Origin: Phycisphaerae bacterium
GTDB lineage: Bacteria > Planctomycetota > Phycisphaerae > SM23-33
Length of the DNA: 8,775 bases
Direction: 5' to 3'
Assembly: GCA_030754715.1 (NCBI GenBank)
Contig: JASLZV010000056.1
Location: forward strand, 1-8,775
A program made the translations under genes and the position numbers. The notes under the pieces are model-generated. The model saw only the letters and a list, made by a program, of their open reading frames with translations, was not told where the DNA came from and did not search any database. Shown here one piece after another: positions 1-6,416 of the stretch; position 1 is the first letter of the stretch, and each line of letters starts with the position of its first letter.

Positions 1-821
1 TCGAACTGACCGCGGTACTTCGTGCCGGCCACCATCATCGCCAGGTCCAGCGCTACGATACGGCGATCGTGAAGGATCTCCGGAACGTCCTTCCCGACAA
101 TCTGCTGGGCCAACCCCTCGACAATAGCCGTCTTGCCCACACCAGCCTCCCCCAGGAGCACAGGATTGTTCTTGGTGCGGCGGCACAAAACCTGGAGGAC
201 GCGCTCGATCTCATCCTTTCGCCCGATTACCGGATCAAGTTGGTCGCGCTGGGCCAGTTCGGTCAGGTCGCGCCCAAAACTGTCCAGAGCAGGCGTCTTG
301 CTTTTACCGCGCCGCTTGGAGGAGGGGGCCTGATCATCACCAAGGGCCTGCCCGCCGGGGGAGGCGGCCGCCTCGGGCTCCAGGCCCGCACCCAGCAAGG
401 TCAATACCTCGGCGCGGACCTCTTCAAGTTTCAGCCCCAGATTCATCAGCACCTGCGCGGCGACGCCATCATGTTCCCGCAGCAACCCCAGCAGCAGATG
501 TTCTGTACCGACGTAGTTGTGGCTGAGGTTGCGCGCCTCTTCGATGGCATACTCGACGACCTTCTTGGCCCGTGGGGTCTGGGGCAACTTGCCCATGGTG
601 ACCATATCCGGGCCCGGCTTGACGAGTTTTTCAATCTCCATGCGGACCTTCGGCAGGTCCACGCCAAGATTGCGAAGGACGTTCGCCCCAACCCCGCTGC
701 CTTCCTTGATCAGGCCAAGCAGGATGTGCTCGGTGCCTATGTATTCGTGATTAAAACGCTGAGCCTCCTGGTTGGCCAGGGCCATTACCTTACGCGCACG
801 TTCTGTAAAGCGTTCAAACAT
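1..821 (-). CDS. clpC: ATP-dependent Clp protease ATP-binding subunit ClpC, N-terminal part (runs off the left edge)
   Basis: Hsp100/Clp AAA+ unfoldase that feeds substrates to the ClpP peptidase in the cytoplasm. The 273 visible codons start [13 protein letters not shown], the typical ClpC start. Two Clp-N repeats follow (about residues 1-145), each with the signature pair [12 protein letters not shown] and [13 protein letters not shown] short charged linker then leads to the [16 protein letters not shown] segment, which is characteristic of ClpC rather than ClpA or ClpB. The first AAA+ domain begins at [20 protein letters not shown], with Walker A GEAGVGKT at residues 224-231. The frame is cut inside GTKYRGQFE, before the D1 Walker B; the middle domain, D2 and ClpP loop are off-window. 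The ATG at 821 has an AAGGAAG ribosome site (833-827) five bases upstream. The gene is transcribed divergently from its right-hand neighbour. No frameshift is seen. Identity as ClpC is close to certain; only completeness cannot be judged. Confidence 0.96.
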   Translation of the reverse strand, partial: MFERFTERARKVMALANQEAQRFNHEYIGTEHILLGLIKEGSGVGANVLRNLGVDLPKVRMEIEKLVKPGPDMVTMGKLPQTPRAKKVVEYAIEEARNLSHNYVGTEHLLLGLLREHDGVAAQVLMNLGLKLEEVRAEVLTLLGAGLEPEAAASPGGQALGDDQAPSSKRRGKSKTPALDSFGRDLTELAQRDQLDPVIGRKDEIERVLQVLCRRTKNNPVLLGEAGVGKTAIVEGLAQQIVGKDVPEILHDRRIVALDLAMMVAGTKYRGQF

Positions 822-895
822 AAGAGCTTCCTTACCATTGCTTCCGGGCTTCTGCCGCTCAAACCTGCCGTACAATACAGCCGGCCGACCTTTTC

Positions 896-924
896 ATTCT
901 ACTCCCCAGTTCGCACACGATCAA
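896..924 (-). promoter_or_regulatory. candidate sigma70-type promoter of clpC
   Basis: Read on the minus strand, TTGATC (924-919) is followed by exactly 17 bases and then TAGAAT (901-896). This matches 4/6 and 5/6 of the -35 and -10 consensus. Transcription would begin near 889, giving a leader of about 68 bases before the clpC ATG at 821. Spacing and position are good, but no conservation data are available and housekeeping promoters in planctomycetes are poorly defined, so this is a prediction from pattern only. Confidence 0.45.
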
Positions 925-942
925 GCATTCGCCAACAATGCT
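924..942. promoter_or_regulatory. inverted repeat next to the clpC -35 box, possible operator
   Basis: AGCATT (924-929), seven bases, AATGCT (937-942) form a perfect 6-bp dyad that abuts and overlaps by one base the candidate clpC -35 box. The half sites resemble the inner part of the HrcA operator CIRCE (TTAGCACTC-N9-GAGTGCTAA), but the sequence and the spacer do not fit CIRCE, so I do not name a regulator. A 6-bp dyad can occur by chance in a spacer this long; its position is what makes it notable. Confidence 0.3.
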
Positions 943-1260
943 GGTTCCCTCCTTCCCTTAATATCGGAAATTCGCCCGCCGGAGTTGACACGCCTGCCTG
1001 GAGAAACCGATGGTTGGAATGCGCGCCTTCGTTCTTCGAAGCCTCCGGTCGGCCAAAACAGCGGACAGAGGTGGCCTAACAGTGTGCTGGTACTCGGAGG
1101 TTTCCCAGGCTAACCCACTGAACGAGTTTGCCTCCGCCAGGGCGCACGCAGCGGGGCACAGACGCGCAAGTACAGCCGCCAGCGGCGGCTACGGCGCCGT
1201 GAAACAAGTTATTCAATATTTCTCACGTCGGAATTTCCCCGCGCATTGCGAGGGTTCTTT
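943..1260. other. non-coding part of the divergent spacer
   Basis: About 320 bases between the clpC control region and the next promoter. A frame of 94 codons is open on the plus strand (1010-1294), but it shows no recognisable domain, has no convincing ribosome site and runs through the promoter of the next gene, so it is not called. The only structure I see is the GC hairpin at 1174-1190. A TTGACA at 985-990 has no matching -10 at the right distance. Nothing else is evident. Confidence 0.5.
1174..1190. repeat. perfect GC-rich hairpin (7-bp stem, 3-base loop)
   Basis: AGCCGCC, loop AGC, GGCGGCT. The stem is perfect but there is no T-run on either side, so it is not a typical intrinsic terminator. 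It sits in the divergent spacer about 70 bases upstream of the plus-strand promoter, followed by another short palindrome GGCGCC (1194-1199). It could be a remnant of a small dispersed palindromic repeat or may have no function. Confidence 0.4.
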
Positions 1261-1283
1261 TGGTATAATACTTATCATAATAC
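1261..1283 (+). promoter_or_regulatory. extended -10 promoter with a 7-bp direct repeat, for the zinc-ribbon/HEAT gene
   Basis: TGGTATAAT (1261-1269) is a perfect extended -10 element (TG-N-TATAAT). There is no good -35 at 17 bases (GCGCAT at 1241-1246), as is usual for extended -10 promoters. Transcription would start near 1276, giving a leader of about 77 bases before the ATG at 1353. ATAATAC occurs twice, at 1265-1271 and 1277-1283, a 12-base period that covers the -10 and the likely start site; this might be a protein-binding site or simple AT-rich coincidence. Confidence 0.55.
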
Positions 1284-1352
1284 ATAGCACATAGACGACA
1301 TCATCGGGGTCGCGAGATACCTGACTCCGATACTGGCTGGAAAGCTGCAAAG

Positions 1353-2081
1353 ATGATTATCTTTAAATGCGCACGTTGCGGGGTGCCGATGTCGGTGCCA
1401 CAATGCCTGGCGGGGCGATCGGAGCGGTGCCCTTCTTGCGGCGCCGATATTCACGTACCACAGCATCAGGACACCGCCGATGGTGAGATCGATCTGGACG
1501 CACTGGCCGGGAACCTGCGGCATCCGGACGTAAAGGTGCGATTCAAAGCAGCTGAGACGCTGGGGCAATGCCGCGGGCCCCGCGCGGTGGAAATGCTGGT
1601 TCAGGCCTTTCGGGATTCCGACAAGTTTGTGCGTGAGATCGTCATGGAGTCGCTGCGCAAGATCGGCGACCCGTACGGTGTAGAGATGCTGGTCAGGGAT
1701 CTGGGCAGGCACTGGGTCTCCGCGGCAACCGTGCAAGAGGCGGTACGAGAGTTGGTGAAGTTTGGGCAGGCAGCCGGTGACCCGCTGATAAAGATCCTCA
1801 CCGAGACAAACAAGAACCCCCGCGAACATGAGCCGAAAGCCGTGCGAGCCGCGGTCATGGTGCTGGGGCGTCTGGGCGAAAAACGCGCCGCCTCCCTGCT
1901 GGCCAAGATGTTCCGCAGGCATTTCGACATTCACGTGCGGGATGAGGCGGCCCACTCGCTAGCCATGGTATGCGAGCCTGAAGAATACAAGAAGATCCAA
2001 GCCCTCCCGGAGGGCCGGCGCCGCACCCCAACGCGCGAACTGGCCAAGCGGGTCATCCGGGAGAATCACATCCTGGTATAG
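1353..2081 (+). CDS. zinc-ribbon and HEAT-repeat protein
   Basis: A 242-residue soluble protein with no signal peptide or membrane segment. Residues 4-35 form a small zinc ribbon: C6xxC9 and C26xxC29 flanking VPxxLAGR, ending in IHVP, a module frequent at the N-terminus of planctomycete proteins. From about residue 48 the chain consists of helical HEAT repeats of the PBS-lyase-like type. Recognisable units are LRHPDVKVRFKAAETLGQ (55-72), a second around FRDSDKFVREIVMESLRKIG (86-105), a divergent middle repeat, and units at KAVRAAVMVLGRLGEKRAA (162-180) and HFDIHVRDEAAHSLA (190-204). The tail is basic. HEAT solenoids bind other proteins; no catalytic residues are visible, so the partner and pathway are unknown. 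The ATG lies directly before the ribbon, with GGAAAG eight bases upstream. It has its own promoter and a terminator-like hairpin after it, so it is probably a single-gene transcript. Confidence 0.85.
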   Translation: MIIFKCARCGVPMSVPQCLAGRSERCPSCGADIHVPQHQDTADGEIDLDALAGNLRHPDVKVRFKAAETLGQCRGPRAVEMLVQAFRDSDKFVREIVMESLRKIGDPYGVEMLVRDLGRHWVSAATVQEAVRELVKFGQAAGDPLIKILTETNKNPREHEPKAVRAAVMVLGRLGEKRAASLLAKMFRRHFDIHVRDEAAHSLAMVCEPEEYKKIQALPEGRRRTPTRELAKRVIRENHILV

Positions 2082-2110
2082 ATAGACGGTCCGGAAACCT
2101 CGGCGCAACG

Positions 2111-2145
2111 AAAAACCCGCGGAGTATTCTGCGGGTCTTCCTCAT
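2111..2145 (+). terminator. intrinsic-terminator-like hairpin after the zinc-ribbon/HEAT gene
   Basis: Positions 2115-2136 fold into a 9-bp stem (ACCCGCGGA pairing with TCTGCGGGT, one G-T pair) with a GTAT tetraloop, 33 bases after the stop codon. On the plus strand it is followed by CTTCCTCATTCT, a broken pyrimidine tract. On the minus strand the same stem is followed by an uninterrupted TTTTT (2115-2111), which is the stronger U-tract. It may work in both directions, but the only genes nearby are on the plus strand. A further palindrome, GCCACGTGGC (2151-2160), followed by TTTT, lies just beyond. Confidence 0.6.
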
Positions 2146-2281
2146 TCTGGGCCACGTGGCTTTTCCCCCCGGGGCACTTCAGCCCCTCATGCTAAAGGGT
2201 CCTGATCCTCAACGGAATTGGCCAAACAACCGAATAGAAGTCATGGGGCCTCTAACTCCGGCCCGCCTGCATCGGGGCTCC

Positions 2282-2310
2282 TTGATATTCCCCGCGGCGG
2301 CCGCTAGTAT
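2282..2310 (+). promoter_or_regulatory. candidate promoter of hom
   Basis: TTGATA (2282-2287, 5/6 to the -35 consensus), a 17-base spacer, then TAGTAT (2305-2310, 4/6 to the -10 consensus). Transcription would start near 2317, only about 20 bases before the hom ATG at 2336. The spacer is very GC-rich and contains GCGGCCGC. Its location between the upstream terminator and hom supports it and argues against the upstream in-frame extension of hom. Pattern-based only. Confidence 0.45.
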
Positions 2311-2335
2311 TCGTCCCGGAAGGCCACGCGGCAAG

Positions 2336-3667
2336 ATGAACAAAGACGAATCTAAACTCGGTGTCGCGATAGTCGGCTGCGGAACGGTCGGCGGGGCCGC
2401 TGCGGCGATCCTGACCAACGATGCCCAGGGCCTGCGTGCGCGCTGCGGCATGGAGATGGACCTGCTGCACATCGTTGACGTGGATTTCTCACATGCCGAG
2501 GAACTGGGCCTGGACAGCAGGCTGTTCCGCACGGACCTGGCCAAGGTGCTGGCAGACACATCGGTCGATGTGGTGGTGGAACTGGTCGGCGGGACAACCA
2601 AGGCGCGGGAAATCATCAAGAAGGCCATTGCCGCCGACAAGCATGTGGTGACAGCCAACAAGGCCCTGCTGGCCCACCACGGCGTGGAGTTATGGGCCCT
2701 GGCACGACGGCACAACGTCTGCATCGGCTTCGAGGCCAGTTGCGGTGGGGGAATCCCCATCATCCGCGCCTTGTGCGGCGGGCTGATCGCAAACCGCATC
2801 GACGCGCTGTTCGGCATCGTAAACGGCACGTGCAATTACATCCTGACGGCGATGATGCTCCACGGGCAGACCTATGCCCAAGCGCTGGGGCAGGCCCAGA
2901 GCGAGGGACTGGCCGAGGCCGACCCGACCCTGGATGTAGCCGGGGTCGACTCGGCCCACAAGTTGGCCATTATGGGCGCGTTGGCGTTCGCCAGGCAGAT
3001 CGACTTCGAGGCCATCCCCACCTACGGCATAGACGACCTGGACCTGTGCGATATTCGATACGGGCAGGAGTTGGGCTATGTGGTGAAACTACTGGCGATT
3101 GCCCAGCGGCAGGCCGACGGTTTGAGCCTTCGCGTCCGCCCGGCATTCATTTCCAAGGAGCACCCCCTGGCGTGGGTATCGGGCCCCTTCAACGCCATCA
3201 GTGTGTATGGGCACGCAATCGGGCACACCATGTATTACGGGCGCGGCGCCGGCGGACTGCCCACCGCCTCGGCGGCGGTGGCGGACATCACCGCGGTGGC
3301 TGTGGGAACGGCACAGCGTGAGTTCGCGGCGTTGGGCATCTGGCCGGACCGGTGTCAACCGGCCGACCAACTGCCCATTGAGGCTGTCCGCAGCCGCTAC
3401 TACATTCGCGTTATTGCCGATGACCAACCCGGCGTGCTGGCGCAGATCGCCGCCATCCTGGGGCGCTACGACATCAGCATCTGCTCGGTGCTGCAACACG
3501 AATCGCTCCACGCTGACATGGCACGCGGCGTGCCGGTGGTTATCACCACCTACCACGCACGCGAGGGCAACGTGCAAAAGGCTCTACGGGAAGTCGATGC
3601 CCTGGAAGTAATAAAGGCCAAGACTGTCTGCCTGGGTATCGTGGACGAACATCCGGAAGAATTGTAA
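2336..3667 (+). CDS. hom: homoserine dehydrogenase with C-terminal ACT domain
   Basis: Reduces L-aspartate 4-semialdehyde to L-homoserine with NAD(P)H, the branch step toward threonine and methionine. The protein has 443 residues, usual for the monofunctional ACT-bearing type. Residues 8-20 carry the Rossmann motif G14-C-G16-T-V-G19. TANKALLA follows at 106-113, then EASCGGGIPI (133-142) and NGTCNYIL (163-170). The signature EADPTLDVAGVDSAHKL (194-210) contains Asp205 and Lys209, at the place of the catalytic Asp/Lys pair known in this family. Residues about 355-425 form an ACT domain (YYIRVIADDQPGVLAQIAAI), suggesting feedback control, typically by threonine. The frame is open from 2156, but those 60 extra residues are Pro/Arg-rich, lack family similarity and cross the terminator-promoter region. 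The ATG at 2336 puts the Rossmann fold at the normal distance; its ribosome site is weak (GGAAGG, 12 bases away). The next gene starts 29 bases after the stop. Confidence 0.96.
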   Translation: MNKDESKLGVAIVGCGTVGGAAAAILTNDAQGLRARCGMEMDLLHIVDVDFSHAEELGLDSRLFRTDLAKVLADTSVDVVVELVGGTTKAREIIKKAIAADKHVVTANKALLAHHGVELWALARRHNVCIGFEASCGGGIPIIRALCGGLIANRIDALFGIVNGTCNYILTAMMLHGQTYAQALGQAQSEGLAEADPTLDVAGVDSAHKLAIMGALAFARQIDFEAIPTYGIDDLDLCDIRYGQELGYVVKLLAIAQRQADGLSLRVRPAFISKEHPLAWVSGPFNAISVYGHAIGHTMYYGRGAGGLPTASAAVADITAVAVGTAQREFAALGIWPDRCQPADQLPIEAVRSRYYIRVIADDQPGVLAQIAAILGRYDISICSVLQHESLHADMARGVPVVITTYHAREGNVQKALREVDALEVIKAKTVCLGIVDEHPEEL

Positions 3668-3696
3668 CTTGTGGCCGGCAACTACCGGGTACCAAA

Positions 3697-4899
3697 ATGA
3701 AATACGCGATCATTATTCCTGACGGTGCAGCAGACGAGCCGCTGGACGAACTGGAAGGCAAGACGCCGCTGGCCGCAGCCGAGGTGCCCAACATGGACTG
3801 GGTGGCTTGCCACGGGCGATGCGGAACAGTCCGCAACATCCCCAAGGGTCTGCCCTGCGGCTCGGACGTAGCCATTTTGTCGCTCCTGGGCTACAACCCT
3901 AAGAAGTACTACACGGGGCGCGCGCCGCTGGAGGCCGTCACACAGGGGCTCAAGATCGGTACCGACGAATGCGTCTTCCGCTGCAACCTGGTAACGCTGG
4001 CTGACGGTAAAATGGAAGACTACTCCGCCGGACACATCCGCAACGAGGAGTCCCACAGACTCATCGACGCGCTGAACGAGGAACTGGCCGGCGAGGACCA
4101 GCACCGGGGCATCCGCTTCTATCCCGGCGTGGGGTATCGCCACCTGATGACCTTCGCCGGCGACTGCCGCGTCAGAACCACCGCCCCGCACGACGTGCTC
4201 GACCAGGAGGTTGCGGCCTATCTGCCCAGGGGGCGAGGGTCGAAACTGCTGCGATCGCTGATGGAGCGAGGCGGAGACATCCTAGCCGCCCATGAGATCA
4301 ACATCGTCCGGGCCGAACTGGGCGAGAACCCCGCAAACGCCATCTGGCTGTGGGGCCAGGGCAAGATGCCAAGCCTTCCGACCTTCGCCGAGCGGTTTGC
4401 CGTGCAAGGGGCCGCCATCACCGCCGTGGACCTTGTCCGCGGACTGGCCAAACTGATCGGCTGGGACCTGCTGTCCGTTGACGGCGCCACCGGATACCTC
4501 GACACGAACTACGCGGGCAAAGGCACCGCAGCCGTAGGCGCCCTGGACAAGTACGATCTGGTATTCGTACACGTGGAGGCCACCGACGAAGCCGGACACA
4601 ACGCCGACGCGGCCGCCAAGGTCCAGGCACTGGAGCAGATCGACAGGCATATCGTCGGACCGGTACTCAAGCGTCTCCGGGACGAGGGCGACCAGTGGCG
4701 CATCATGGTGCTGCCGGACCACCCCACACCCTGCACCATCCGCACCCACACGCCCGAGCCCGTGCCGTTTGCCATCGCCGGCAAAGACATGCAGGGCGTG
4801 CCGGAAGACGAGCTATTCACCGAAGAGGCCGCCGCCGCAGCTGACCTCCACATCGCCCGCGGCTGCGACCTGATGGAGTTCTTCCTGACAGTAAGATGA
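3697..4899 (+). CDS. apgM: ApgM-type cofactor-independent phosphoglycerate mutase / proposed homoserine kinase
   Basis: A 400-residue cytoplasmic metalloenzyme of the alkaline phosphatase superfamily, ApgM (archaeal-type) branch. Visible features are the opening MKYAIIIPDGAADEPL with metal ligand Asp9, the likely phospho-accepting Ser56 in CGSDVAI, EATDEAGHNAD (294-304) with ligands Asp297 and His301, PDHPTP (340-345) with Asp341 and His342, and HTPEPVPF (351-358) with His351. All expected ligands are present. One branch of this family was annotated in TIGRFAMs as a proposed homoserine kinase because it sits with threonine-synthesis genes in genomes that lack the usual ThrB. Here it lies 29 bases after hom and upstream of lysC, so phosphorylation of homoserine is the favoured role by context. 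Interconversion of 3- and 2-phosphoglycerate remains possible, since sequence reading alone cannot separate the two. The ATG fits the N-terminal beta strand, although no clear Shine-Dalgarno precedes it; translation may depend on coupling with hom. Confidence 0.9.
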   Translation: MKYAIIIPDGAADEPLDELEGKTPLAAAEVPNMDWVACHGRCGTVRNIPKGLPCGSDVAILSLLGYNPKKYYTGRAPLEAVTQGLKIGTDECVFRCNLVTLADGKMEDYSAGHIRNEESHRLIDALNEELAGEDQHRGIRFYPGVGYRHLMTFAGDCRVRTTAPHDVLDQEVAAYLPRGRGSKLLRSLMERGGDILAAHEINIVRAELGENPANAIWLWGQGKMPSLPTFAERFAVQGAAITAVDLVRGLAKLIGWDLLSVDGATGYLDTNYAGKGTAAVGALDKYDLVFVHVEATDEAGHNADAAAKVQALEQIDRHIVGPVLKRLRDEGDQWRIMVLPDHPTPCTIRTHTPEPVPFAIAGKDMQGVPEDELFTEEAAAAADLHIARGCDLMEFFLTVR

Positions 4900-5114
4900 G
4901 CGGCCATTAGGGAGTTTCAAGCCAGTGGGACCGGATGATAAACCAGATTCCGTAATGCCGCCTACCCAAATCTCAGCCAAAGGCGATGCTCCGCCCCCGC
5001 AGGGAAGCCCTTGGCAGCGAGTGGAGGTTTGCGTATCTTAGGGCGATTCGTGCGGCGCCAAATGCAAACGCAGCCGCAGAACTCCCGCGAGCGGCAAGCA
5101 GCTGGAAGGAAACC
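4900..5114 (+). promoter_or_regulatory. foldable leader upstream of lysC, possible cis-regulatory RNA
   Basis: The 215-base gap can form two nested helices: CAAATCTC (4967-4974) with GAGGTTTG (5024-5031), one G-T pair, enclosing GCCAAAGGC (4976-4984) with GCCCTTGGC (5007-5015), 8 of 9 paired. A second hairpin pairs TGCGGCGC (5051-5058) with GC-A-GCCGCA (5070-5078), one bulged A. The lysC ribosome site (5104-5110) lies 26 bases after it. I do not recognise the lysine riboswitch core or another named class, and there is no leader peptide rich in Lys or Thr codons. A weak promoter-like pair, TTTCAA (4915-4920) and GATAAA (4937-4942) 16 bases apart, would start a transcript just ahead of these helices. 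Function is inferred from pairing alone. Confidence 0.35.
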
Positions 5115-6416
5115 ATGAGTATCGTCGTGATGAAATTCGGTGGCACGAGCCTGGCCGACGCGGACAAGATCCGAAGCGCCGCCCGCCGCGCCATCCGATC
5201 GCAAAAACAAGGCCACCAGGTTGTCATAGTGGTTTCGGCCATGGGCAAGGCCACCGATCAGCTTGAAGGCATGGCCCGGCAGGTCATGCGCGGCAGTGCC
5301 GCGCCGAAACGCGAAATGGACCAGCTGCTGGCCACCGGCGAGCAGGTGACCATCTCCCTGACAGCGATGGCCTTGGAGGAGATGGGCGCCGCGGCCATCA
5401 GTTTCACAGCCGGGCAGATCGGAATCATCACCGACGACAAACACACCCGGGCTAGAATCAAGACCATCGACGCACGGCGGATTCACGAGCAACTTGACGC
5501 AGGCAGGATCGTGATCGTCACCGGTTTTCAGGGCGTCACCGAGCGCGGGCACGTCACCACGCTGGGGCGAGGCGGAAGCAACGTCACCTTGGTGGCGCTG
5601 GCGGTCGCCCTCGGTGCCGAGGTATGCGAAAACTACACCGACGTGGACGGTATCTTCACCGCCGACCCGCGCATTGTGCCAAACGCCCGCAAAATAAACA
5701 AAGTCAGTTACGACGAAATGCTCGAACTGGCCTCTCTGGGCGCCGGCGTCCTGCACAACAGGGCCGTCGAGTTCGCCAAGAAATACAATGTGCCCATTCA
5801 CGTACGCAGCAGCATGAATAACAAAAAAGGAACCATGATTGTGGCAGAGAGTGAATCCATGGAACGCATCGTCGTAAGCGGGGTCGCCCTGAAAGACAAA
5901 CTCGCCCGCATCTCCCTGCACAACGTGCCCGACCAGCCCGGGGTGGCCGCCCATATCTTTCACACCCTGGCCACCCATAACGTCGTGGTGGACGATATTA
6001 TCCAGACCGTCGGCGAAGACGGGACGGCCGCGGTTTCGTTCACAGCCGACCCCGGCGACCTGGACGACGCACGGGTCGCGTGCGAAAAACTGGCCACGAC
6101 GCTCAAATGCGACGTCGTCTACGAGGACCACCTGGCCAAGGTATCCGTCGTCGGCGTCGGGATGCGGACACACACCGGCGTGGCGGAGAAGATGTTCGCC
6201 GCCCTGGCGCACGCAAAGATCAACATTCAGAACATCACCACCAGCGAGATCAAGATCTCCTGCCTCATCGACCGGGCCCAGGGGGCCGCGGCCCTGCGGG
6301 TAGTCCACGATGCCTTCGAACTGGGCGGCCGAAAAAAACCCGCACGGAAAACCCGGAAAATCGCCCCGGCAAGGCCGGGAAAAAGAAGTAACCACACAAG
6401 AGAGAGACCCACATGA
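5115..6416 (+). CDS. lysC: aspartate kinase with two ACT domains
   Basis: Phosphorylates L-aspartate to 4-aspartyl phosphate, the first step to lysine, threonine and methionine. The 433-residue monofunctional enzyme has KFGGTS (7-12), VVSAMGK (39-45), LLATGEQ (71-77), TGFQG (136-140), TTLGRGGSN (148-156) and YTDVDGIFTADPRI (174-187). Two ACT domains follow at about 264-335 and 342-402, so end-product feedback inhibition is likely. The usual GRGGSD motif has Asn156 instead of Asp. The last 30 residues (GRKKPARKTRK onward) are a strongly basic tail beyond the normal end of the ACT fold. The frame is open for 43 more codons upstream, but the ATG at 5115 places MSIVVMKFGGTS at the family's normal start and has GGAAGGA four bases before it. 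A second ribosome site and ATG occur inside the gene at 5827-5837. The stop TGA overlaps the next ATG. Confidence 0.96.
   Translation: MSIVVMKFGGTSLADADKIRSAARRAIRSQKQGHQVVIVVSAMGKATDQLEGMARQVMRGSAAPKREMDQLLATGEQVTISLTAMALEEMGAAAISFTAGQIGIITDDKHTRARIKTIDARRIHEQLDAGRIVIVTGFQGVTERGHVTTLGRGGSNVTLVALAVALGAEVCENYTDVDGIFTADPRIVPNARKINKVSYDEMLELASLGAGVLHNRAVEFAKKYNVPIHVRSSMNNKKGTMIVAESESMERIVVSGVALKDKLARISLHNVPDQPGVAAHIFHTLATHNVVVDDIIQTVGEDGTAAVSFTADPGDLDDARVACEKLATTLKCDVVYEDHLAKVSVVGVGMRTHTGVAEKMFAALAHAKINIQNITTSEIKISCLIDRAQGAAALRVVHDAFELGGRKKPARKTRKIAPARPGKRSNHTRERPT
5827..5837 (+). promoter_or_regulatory. probable internal ribosome site and start for an aspartate kinase beta subunit
   Basis: AAGGAACCATG within lysC closely copies the true lysC start (AAGGAAACCATG at 5106-5117). 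Initiation here would give a 193-residue product from Met241, almost exactly the two ACT domains. Bacillus subtilis and Corynebacterium lysC make such a separate in-frame beta subunit from the equivalent place, before the segment that reads VVSGVALKDK here. A second Met, at 249 (5859), aligns even more closely with the known beta starts but has a poorer ribosome site. Confidence 0.5.
6332..6379 (+). other. in-frame A7 slippery run and downstream hairpin at the 3' end of lysC
   Basis: A-AAA-AAA (6332-6338) is in the phase needed for -1 slippage by two Lys tRNAs (codons 407 and 408). A shifted ribosome would read 17 new residues, again basic, ending AGKKK at TAA 6389-6391, for a 425-residue protein. 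A perfect 6-bp hairpin, CCCGGC-AAG-GCCGGG (6365-6379), lies 26 bases downstream, farther than the usual 5-9. Poly-A runs also invite transcriptional slippage or sequencing error, so either tail could be the real one. Confidence 0.3.

Noticed and set aside
924..942. True CIRCE (HrcA) element at clpC
   Set aside because: The half sites read AGCATT/AATGCT with a 7-base gap rather than TTAGCACTC-N9-GAGTGCTAA.
69..1079. Long plus-strand open frame (336 codons) opposite clpC
   Set aside because: It is the mirror of a clear ClpC gene, has no family resemblance, and continues into the spacer with unrelated composition.
1010..1294. Plus-strand 94-codon open frame in the divergent spacer
   Set aside because: No domain and no convincing ribosome site, and it runs through the extended -10 promoter of the next gene.
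1275..1955. Minus-strand 226-codon open frame opposite the zinc-ribbon/HEAT gene
   Set aside because: The plus strand has a clear Cys-pair ribbon and HEAT repeats; the opposite frame has no recognisable motif and reflects GC-rich codon use.
2156..2335. 60-codon upstream extension of hom
   Set aside because: It starts in the terminator/palindrome region, is Pro/Arg-rich, overlaps the candidate promoter, and hom needs only the ATG at 2336 for a complete Rossmann fold.
2692..3321. Plus-strand Arg/Gly-rich 209-codon frame inside hom
   Set aside because: An out-of-frame shadow of a complete homoserine dehydrogenase, low in complexity.
4986..5114. 43-codon upstream extension of lysC
   Set aside because: It would place KFGGTS 43 residues too late, has no family similarity and lies in the folded leader; the ATG at 5115 has a good ribosome site.
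4900..5114. Lysine or cobalamin riboswitch before lysC
   Set aside because: Short matches such as AGGGAAGC appear, but the conserved core boxes of these classes are not present together in the right order.
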